Assembly (NCBI GenBank): GCA_016930695.1
Contig: JAFGGD010000013.1
Span: forward strand, 24,865 to 88,864
Reading direction: 5' to 3'
DNA: 64,000 nucleotides
DNA from: Candidatus Eisenbacteria bacterium
GTDB taxonomy: Bacteria; Orphanbacterota; Orphanbacteria; Orphanbacterales; Orphanbacteraceae
A model generated the notes under the pieces. The model was not told the origin of the DNA and ran no database searches. It saw only the letters and a program-made list of their open reading frames with translations. The translations under genes were made by a program, and so were the position numbers. Shown piece by piece: positions 58,434 to 64,000 of this stretch (the first letter of the stretch is position 1; the number at the start of each line of letters is the position of its first letter).

Positions 58434-61031
58434 ATGAAACGGGCTCGCGCCTATACGGTCCTTGCGGCCTGCGCGGCGCTCCTGATCGGCGCCGCCGTGG
58501 CGCGCGCGCAGAGCGTCATCACCCACACCGTTTCGTTCGATCCCGGCTCCGTTCATTTCGAGGAGAGGGACGGCTACACGGTGGTTCTCGTCGATGAGTG
58601 CGTTTTTTCGATCCGGCCGGGATTCCCCATGATCCCCGCGCGCACACTGCACTTTTCGCTCCCCGCCGGCGCGCGGGTCGCGGCGGTGGAGGTGCGCGCC
58701 CTCGACAGGATCGACCTGGGCGACGGTTTCACAATCCGGCCCTCCCAGCCGCCGGCCCGTTTCAGCGACGAGGAACCGCCCGCCTTCGTCGAACCCGAAC
58801 CGATGAGGTACGCCTCGTCCGATCCCTATCCGGAGCGGGTCGTGGAAGCGGCCGGTGAGGGGAACATGGGCGGCTACCGCGTGGCGGCGGTTCGTGTGAA
58901 CCCGATTACGTTGATCCCCGGCGAGGGGCGGGTGTTTCTGAACCGCTCCTTCGAGATCGTGATTCAATTGGAGGACGACCCGGAGCCGGGCCGCGCCCGG
59001 GTGCCGCGGAGCGCCGTCGCGGAGGAGGCGGTCCGCCGCAAAGTGCGGGCGCTTGTCGCCGACCCGGAGAGGGTTGAGGGGAATGGACGGCTCGTGTCGG
59101 CGACCAAACGGGACGACGCGATCGATTATCTGATCATCACCAAACCGGTTTGGACCGACGCTTTCCAGCGGCTGGCCGACTGGAAAACCAAGAAGGGTGT
59201 CCGGGCCGAGGTGGTGACCACCGGTTGGGTGTACGACAATTACTCCGGTGTGGACAGCCAAGAGCAGATCCGCAACTGCATCAAGGACTACGAGGAAAAC
59301 CGGGGAACGGTTTGGGTGCTGCTCGCCGCGGATGACGCCCGTATCCCCTCGCGGATCGCCTGGGACAACCTCGGCTATGACCAGATTCGCTGCGATCTCT
59401 ACTACTCCGACACGGACGGGACCTGGAACGACGACGGCGACGCCTACTGGGGTGAGATTCCCTCCGACGGCGTGGATCTCTACGCCGATGTCTACGTCGG
59501 CCGGGCGACGGTGCACGACGCCGACGAGGCGGAACTTTTCGTGGATAAAGTACTGACCTACGAAGGGGCCGATGAGGGCGATCCGCTCCCCCTCGATTTT
59601 CAGGAGGAGATGCTCTTTCTCGCCGAGGTGCTCTGGAATCCCCCCTACTCGGACGGCGGCGTGATGAAGGACATGATCGACGTCCAGGACGTGCCCCCCC
59701 GCTTCGATCCGATCACCAAGCTCTACCAGGACGACGGCAACCTGAACCACTCCTCGGCGATGGCGGCGATGAACGCCGGTCCCAACATCACCAACCATAC
59801 CGGCCACTGCAACACCAACGTCATGTCCATCGGACCGGACGCGCTCTATTCGAGCGACATGAACGCGCTGACGAACGGGAACCGCCAGGGGATCTTCTAC
59901 ACAATCGGCTGCTGGCCGGCGGCGTTCGATCTGGACTGTATCGCCGAGCACTACATCAACAACCCGAACGGCGGAGGCGTCGCATTCGTCGGCAACAGTC
60001 GCTACGGCTGGGGATGCCCCGGATACCCGGGCGAGTGCGCCTCCGACCTGTACGATCGCGCCTTTTTCCATTCCATCTTCGGTGAGGATCTGTACCGTCT
60101 CGGCGAGGCTCACGCCGACGCCAAGGACGTCTACGTGCCGGAGTCGCGGCAGGACGCCTACATGCGTTACTGCCTCTACGAGCTGAACTTGCTCGGCGAC
60201 CCGGAGATGCCCCTCTGGACCGCCGCGACGACCGCGATCGACGTCGCCCATCCGGCGACGCTCCCCGCCGCTTCCTCCTCTTTCCCGGTAACCGTCTCCG
60301 CCGGAGGCGCGCCGGTGGACGAGGCGCGGGTCTGCCTCTGGAAGGGAGAAGAGGTTTACGATGTCGGCTGGACCGGGCCCACGGGAGAAATCGTCTTCAC
60401 GCCCGCGCCGGCGACGACGGGGACGATGACGATTACCGTGACCGGCCGGAATCTGCTTCCCTATGAGGGGATCGCTTCCGTGGAGTCTCAGGAGGTCGAT
60501 CCGGACCTCTCCACCGTGAGCGCGTCCGCCCGGTCCATGCTCGCACCGGACGGGAACGGCGACTCGACGCTTACCGTGACGGTCACTCTGCGGGACGGCT
60601 CCGGTGTCCCGGTTCCCGGGTTCCCCGCAGGCGACGTAACTCTCCTTCTGGAAGGCGTTTCCGCGAAAGGCACGGGGTTCCATTTCTGCGCGAGCGGCGG
60701 CGACGCCCTCCTCCTCGCCTCCGGTGACGCCTCCGATTCGGAGGGACGCGTCTTCTTCGACGTGATCGAAGCCGGGGGATGCGGGAGCGTGACCGCCACC
60801 GCGACCGCGGGCTTGCTGCCGCTCACGGCCACCGCCGTCACGGAGGTCCGCTCGCCCGACTTCAACGGCGACGGAACGGTGAACTACTACGACACCTTCC
60901 AATTCATCCCGCAGCTCCAGGCGGGGACCGGCGTTTGCGGCGATCTGGACTGGAGCCCCGACGGCACGGTGGACTTCCAGGACACCATGAAGTATCTCCC
61001 CTTCCTCTCCGGGGGTGCTTCCTGCCCTTGA
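58434..61031 (+). CDS. Gingipain-like (C25) cysteine peptidase with dockerin-like C-terminus
   Basis: An 865-residue secreted peptidase (ATG after TGAGGAGG; signal peptide ending VARAQ). Residues about 25-200 are the C25 propeptide region (PGFPMIPARTLHFSLPAGA). The catalytic domain (about 225-590) has DYLIITKPVWTDAFQRLADW, DARIPSRIAWDN, the catalytic H458 in NHTGHCNTNVMSIG and C493 in YTIGCWPAAFD. Ig-like domains follow. The end has two EF-hand-like units, DFNGDGTVNYYD (from residue 809) and DWSPDGTVDFQD (about 839-850), the calcium-loop pattern of type I dockerins, in place of the FlgD-like domain seen elsewhere. It likely degrades extracellular protein and may dock on a cohesin partner. Confidence 0.88.
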   Translation: MKRARAYTVLAACAALLIGAAVARAQSVITHTVSFDPGSVHFEERDGYTVVLVDECVFSIRPGFPMIPARTLHFSLPAGARVAAVEVRALDRIDLGDGFTIRPSQPPARFSDEEPPAFVEPEPMRYASSDPYPERVVEAAGEGNMGGYRVAAVRVNPITLIPGEGRVFLNRSFEIVIQLEDDPEPGRARVPRSAVAEEAVRRKVRALVADPERVEGNGRLVSATKRDDAIDYLIITKPVWTDAFQRLADWKTKKGVRAEVVTTGWVYDNYSGVDSQEQIRNCIKDYEENRGTVWVLLAADDARIPSRIAWDNLGYDQIRCDLYYSDTDGTWNDDGDAYWGEIPSDGVDLYADVYVGRATVHDADEAELFVDKVLTYEGADEGDPLPLDFQEEMLFLAEVLWNPPYSDGGVMKDMIDVQDVPPRFDPITKLYQDDGNLNHSSAMAAMNAGPNITNHTGHCNTNVMSIGPDALYSSDMNALTNGNRQGIFYTIGCWPAAFDLDCIAEHYINNPNGGGVAFVGNSRYGWGCPGYPGECASDLYDRAFFHSIFGEDLYRLGEAHADAKDVYVPESRQDAYMRYCLYELNLLGDPEMPLWTAATTAIDVAHPATLPAASSSFPVTVSAGGAPVDEARVCLWKGEEVYDVGWTGPTGEIVFTPAPATTGTMTITVTGRNLLPYEGIASVESQEVDPDLSTVSASARSMLAPDGNGDSTLTVTVTLRDGSGVPVPGFPAGDVTLLLEGVSAKGTGFHFCASGGDALLLASGDASDSEGRVFFDVIEAGGCGSVTATATAGLLPLTATAVTEVRSPDFNGDGTVNYYDTFQFIPQLQAGTGVCGDLDWSPDGTVDFQDTMKYLPFLSGGASCP

Positions 61032-61117
61032 TCGGCGATCGGCGCGCGGGGCGTTCGGAACCTTTTCCGGGCGCCCCGCCCCCGAAGGGGCTCCCTCTTC
61101 CCCCTCCGGATCGGCGC

Positions 61118-61146
61118 TTGATCTAACTCACGGAATGTGATAGCAT
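61118..61146 (+). promoter_or_regulatory. Promoter of the second C25 peptidase gene
   Basis: TTGATC (61118-61123), 17 bases, TAGCAT (61141-61146), 99 bases before the ATG, nearly the same distance as in the first copy. Confidence 0.5.
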
Positions 61147-61245
61147 TAGCTTTGTCCGAGTGCGAGATAATGCTCCCCCTGATCCGCGTTCCCGGTCGCC
61201 GGGCGCGGTCGCCTACTTCAAAAGGTTCCCGACAAGGAGGTCGCC

Positions 61246-64000
61246 ATGCGCTGGGCCAGAGTCGCCATGATCGTCTGGGCCGGGACGCTCGCGTTTGCCG
61301 CGGTCGCGTCCGCTCAGAGTTCGATCACGCACACCATTACATTCGACCCCTCGGCGGTCGAATACGAGAGCCGGGACGGGTACAACCTCATCCGGATGGA
61401 GGACTGCCGGTTCGAGATCGTTCCCGGGCGACCGATGATCCCGGCGCGGACGCTCCAGTTCTCCGTCCCCGCGGACATGCGGGTGGCGGAGGTTCGTGTT
61501 CTCTCGGTGGACCGCGTCGACCTGGGGGACGACTTCCTCCTTTATCCGGCCCAGCCGTACGCGCGGACCAGCGACGAACACGCGCCGGCCTTCGTCGAAC
61601 CGGAGAAAACGGTCTACGAGGGAACCGCTCCCTATCCGGGAGAGACGGCGAAGCTGTTGAATAACGGCGTCCTGTCCGGCTACCGCATCGCCGGCGTGAA
61701 GGTTTATCCCTTCGAGTATCTGCCGGCGGAGCGGCGGCTCGTTCTGAACCGGAGCGTGCGGATCGAGCTGGTGCTCGAGGCTGCGGAGCCCGTGAGAACC
61801 ATCGCCGGGCGCGACGAGGCGGCGGAACGGGCCATAGCGGACCGGATCCGCTCCATCGTGGTGAACCCGGAGAAGGTGGACGAGTACATCGGCCCCCGGG
61901 CGGAGAAGAGCCGGGACGCCGGCGTCGCCTACGCGATCATCACCGGCGACTCCTACGTGGACGAGTTCCAGCCCCTGGCGGACTGGAAAACCCTCAAGGG
62001 AGTGAAGACGGAGATCTTCACAGTCTCCTGGATCTCGAGCAACTACTCCGGATTGGACGACCAGGAGAAGATCCGCAACTTCATCCTCGACTATGAGGCG
62101 AATCAGGGGCTCCAGTACGTCCTTCTCGGCGGCGACGTGGACGTGGTCCCCGCCCGGGTGGTTTGGGACGAAGTGGAGAACGACGGAATCCGGGCGGACA
62201 TGTACTTCTCGGACACCGACGGCGACTGGAACGCCGACGGCGACAGTCGGTACGGCGAGTATCCCTCGGACAACGTGGACATGTACGCCGATATCTACGT
62301 GGGCCGCGCGCCGGTGAACACCTCCTCGGAGGCTTCCAACTTCGTGAACCAGGTCCTCACTTACGAGGGCGCCTCCACCGGGAGCACGCTCCCCACCGAT
62401 TTCCAGGAGGAGATGCTCTTCCTGGCGGAGATCCTCTGGGACGACCCGGATCCCTACACGGACCACGGAATCCTGAAGGATTGGATCGATACCAACTACG
62501 TGCCGTCGAACTTCGATCCCATCACCAAGCTCTACGAGCGGGACGGCAACCTGAACTACACCTCGGCCATGAACGCCCTGAACGACGGGCCGAACATCAC
62601 GAACCACTGCGGCCACTGCAACTACAACGTGATGAGCATCGGCCCGAGCGCGCTTTACAACAGCGACATGGACGCCCTCGACAACGGCGACCGTAAGGGC
62701 CTCTACTACACCATGGGGTGCTGGGCGGCGGCCTTCGACTACGACAACATCGCCGAGCACTACGTGAACAATCCGGACGGCGGCGGCATCGCCTTCGTCG
62801 GCAACAGCCGTTACGGCTGGGCTTGCCCCGGCTATCCGGGCGAGTGCGCCTCCGACGTCTTCGACAAGGAATTCTTCCGCGCCCTCTTCGACGACAACAT
62901 CTACCGGACCGGAATCACCCACGCGGACCACAAGGACGCTCTCGTTCCGGAATCGCAGTCGGACGAGTATATGCGTTACTGCCTCTACGAGCTGAACCTG
63001 CTCGGCGATCCGGAAACCCCGCTCTGGACCGAGACGCCTCAGGCTCTCGCGGTGAACCATCCGGGGACGCTTCCCACCGGCGCGTCCTACTACACCGTTT
63101 CGGTCACCATGGGCGGATCGCCGGTCGAGGACGCCCTGGTCTGCCTGATGAAGGGGACCGAGGTCTACGAAACCGGTCTCACGAACTCCTCCGGCCAGGT
63201 GACCCTCGAACCGTCGCCCGACACGGGCGGATCGGTGTCGGTGACCGTGACCGCGCAGAACGGACTCCCCTATGAAGGGAGCGCCACGGTGGAGGAGGGG
63301 ACGCCTCCCGCCGCGCCGACCGGTCTCGCCGCCGTGGAAGGGGACGGGCAGGTGTCCCTCGCCTGGGACCCGAACGCGGAGCCGGACATCGATTACTACG
63401 TGCTTTATCGGGCGCAGTCTCCGAACCCGACCGACTCGATCGCGGCGATCGACGCGCCGGACACCTCCTACCTCGATACGGACGTGGAGAATGACAGCAC
63501 TTACTATTACAGAGTGCGCGCCGTGGACACCGAGGGGGACCGGAGCGGCTATTCCAACGAGGTGAGCGCCACCCCGTTCTGGACGCCGTCGATCTTCATC
63601 ACGCACACGCCGGTGGAAGACACGGACGAGTGCAACCACGACATTCCGGTGACGGCGACGATCACCTCCACCGTCGCGCCGCTTCTCCCCGACTCGATCC
63701 TGGTCGTGTACGAGACGCAGGCGCAGAGGGCATGGGAGTCGGCGGTTTTGTCGGCCACGGGGACGCCGAACGAGTACGCCGGCGAGATCCCGGGCCAGCC
63801 CTGCGGCACGCTGGTGAACTACTACATCCTGGCGGTGGACGAGAATCACGACCGTGAGACAGATCCGGACGGCGCTCCGGCGGCGTACCATTCCTTCACG
63901 GTGAGCTACACGGTCGTCTTCGAGGACGACTTCGAGACCGACAAGGGGTGGACCGTCGGCGACGCCGGCGACGACGCCACCACCGGTATCTGGGAGCGCG
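61246..64000 (+). CDS. Second gingipain-like (C25) peptidase, cut by the window end
   Basis: At least 918 residues, open to the window edge; ATG after AAGGAGG. It is a paralogue of the upstream peptidase along its whole N-terminal part (SITHTITFDPSAVEYESRDG, PGRPMIPARTLQFSVPADM, FQEEMLFLAEILWDD, GNSRYGWACPGYPGECASD). The catalytic pair is H457 in NHCGHCNYNVMSIG and C492 in YTMGCWAAAFD. After the Ig-like domain at about 610-685 it carries a fibronectin III domain (APTGLAAVEGDGQVSLAWDP), then a further beta domain and a DDFETDKGWTVG segment that usually opens a carbohydrate-binding or MAM-like module. Its true C-terminus is outside the window. Confidence 0.88.
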   Translation, partial: MRWARVAMIVWAGTLAFAAVASAQSSITHTITFDPSAVEYESRDGYNLIRMEDCRFEIVPGRPMIPARTLQFSVPADMRVAEVRVLSVDRVDLGDDFLLYPAQPYARTSDEHAPAFVEPEKTVYEGTAPYPGETAKLLNNGVLSGYRIAGVKVYPFEYLPAERRLVLNRSVRIELVLEAAEPVRTIAGRDEAAERAIADRIRSIVVNPEKVDEYIGPRAEKSRDAGVAYAIITGDSYVDEFQPLADWKTLKGVKTEIFTVSWISSNYSGLDDQEKIRNFILDYEANQGLQYVLLGGDVDVVPARVVWDEVENDGIRADMYFSDTDGDWNADGDSRYGEYPSDNVDMYADIYVGRAPVNTSSEASNFVNQVLTYEGASTGSTLPTDFQEEMLFLAEILWDDPDPYTDHGILKDWIDTNYVPSNFDPITKLYERDGNLNYTSAMNALNDGPNITNHCGHCNYNVMSIGPSALYNSDMDALDNGDRKGLYYTMGCWAAAFDYDNIAEHYVNNPDGGGIAFVGNSRYGWACPGYPGECASDVFDKEFFRALFDDNIYRTGITHADHKDALVPESQSDEYMRYCLYELNLLGDPETPLWTETPQALAVNHPGTLPTGASYYTVSVTMGGSPVEDALVCLMKGTEVYETGLTNSSGQVTLEPSPDTGGSVSVTVTAQNGLPYEGSATVEEGTPPAAPTGLAAVEGDGQVSLAWDPNAEPDIDYYVLYRAQSPNPTDSIAAIDAPDTSYLDTDVENDSTYYYRVRAVDTEGDRSGYSNEVSATPFWTPSIFITHTPVEDTDECNHDIPVTATITSTVAPLLPDSILVVYETQAQRAWESAVLSATGTPNEYAGEIPGQPCGTLVNYYILAVDENHDRETDPDGAPAAYHSFTVSYTVVFEDDFETDKGWTVGDAGDDATTGIWER

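Noticed and set aside
61040..61090. GC-rich hairpin after the first C25 peptidase gene
   Set aside because: GGGGCG and CGCCCC can pair, but no T-run follows and the loop is long, so I do not call a terminator.

Overview
This 64 kb window is GC-rich, gene-dense bacterial chromosome with no rRNA, tRNA, CRISPR or transposase visible. Signal peptides, outer-membrane beta-barrels, a MacAB-type efflux set and an O-antigen-ligase-type protein point to a Gram-negative envelope. Five secreted proteins end in a FlgD/Ig-like C-terminal domain; three of them carry the PNPFNP motif and all five have arginine as the last residue. With gingipain-like (C25) peptidases and BNR propellers, this suits an uncultured lineage of the FCB group (Eisenbacteria- or Krumholzibacteriota-like). 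That placement is inference; no marker gene settles it.

Layout. 1-7.2 kb: ECF sigma factor with the start of a possible partner, outer-membrane barrel, trpS, SPOR-domain protein, and a membrane-anchored glycosyltransferase fusion. 7.4-12.9 kb: galT, a large secreted metallopeptidase, and a GIY-YIG nuclease with a decayed exonuclease-like domain. 12.9-16.5 kb (minus): four overlapping genes for surface polysaccharide (anchored beta-sandwich protein, histone-deacetylase-like deacylase, GT4, O-antigen ligase). 16.7-26.2 kb: a giant secreted Ig-domain protein, an isolated 40-codon gene with a lasso-peptide-type leader motif and its own promoter and terminator, a BNR propeller, a zinc-ribbon membrane peptide, and TPR and GT-C proteins. 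26.2-29.3 kb: lepB, and a LysR regulator divergent from inositol-phosphate synthase.

29.8-36.8 kb holds the most unusual block. Four small secreted beta-sandwich proteins, a PapD-like chaperone with two inserted SPOR domains, and a 986-residue usher-like outer-membrane protein lie in a row, the last four genes overlapping. I read it as a divergent chaperone-usher-like surface fibre system.

36.9-64 kb: variant HD protein; exported metallo-beta-lactamase-fold protein; ferritin-like protein; a seven-gene two-component/Spy-like/MacAB run (48.1 to 40.9 kb, minus); a scavenging set (YgeY-like hydrolase, outer-membrane barrel, small accessory protein, SSS symporter) converging on a nucleoside hydrolase-FmdE fusion; TauE/SafE permease with an Rrf2 regulator; HDOD protein; BNR-FlgD protein; and two tandem C25 peptidases, the first with a dockerin-like tail and the second cut by the window end.

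Promoters of the form TTGNNN, 17-18 bp, TANNNT can be read upstream of many units, and several strong hairpin terminators mark transcript ends.
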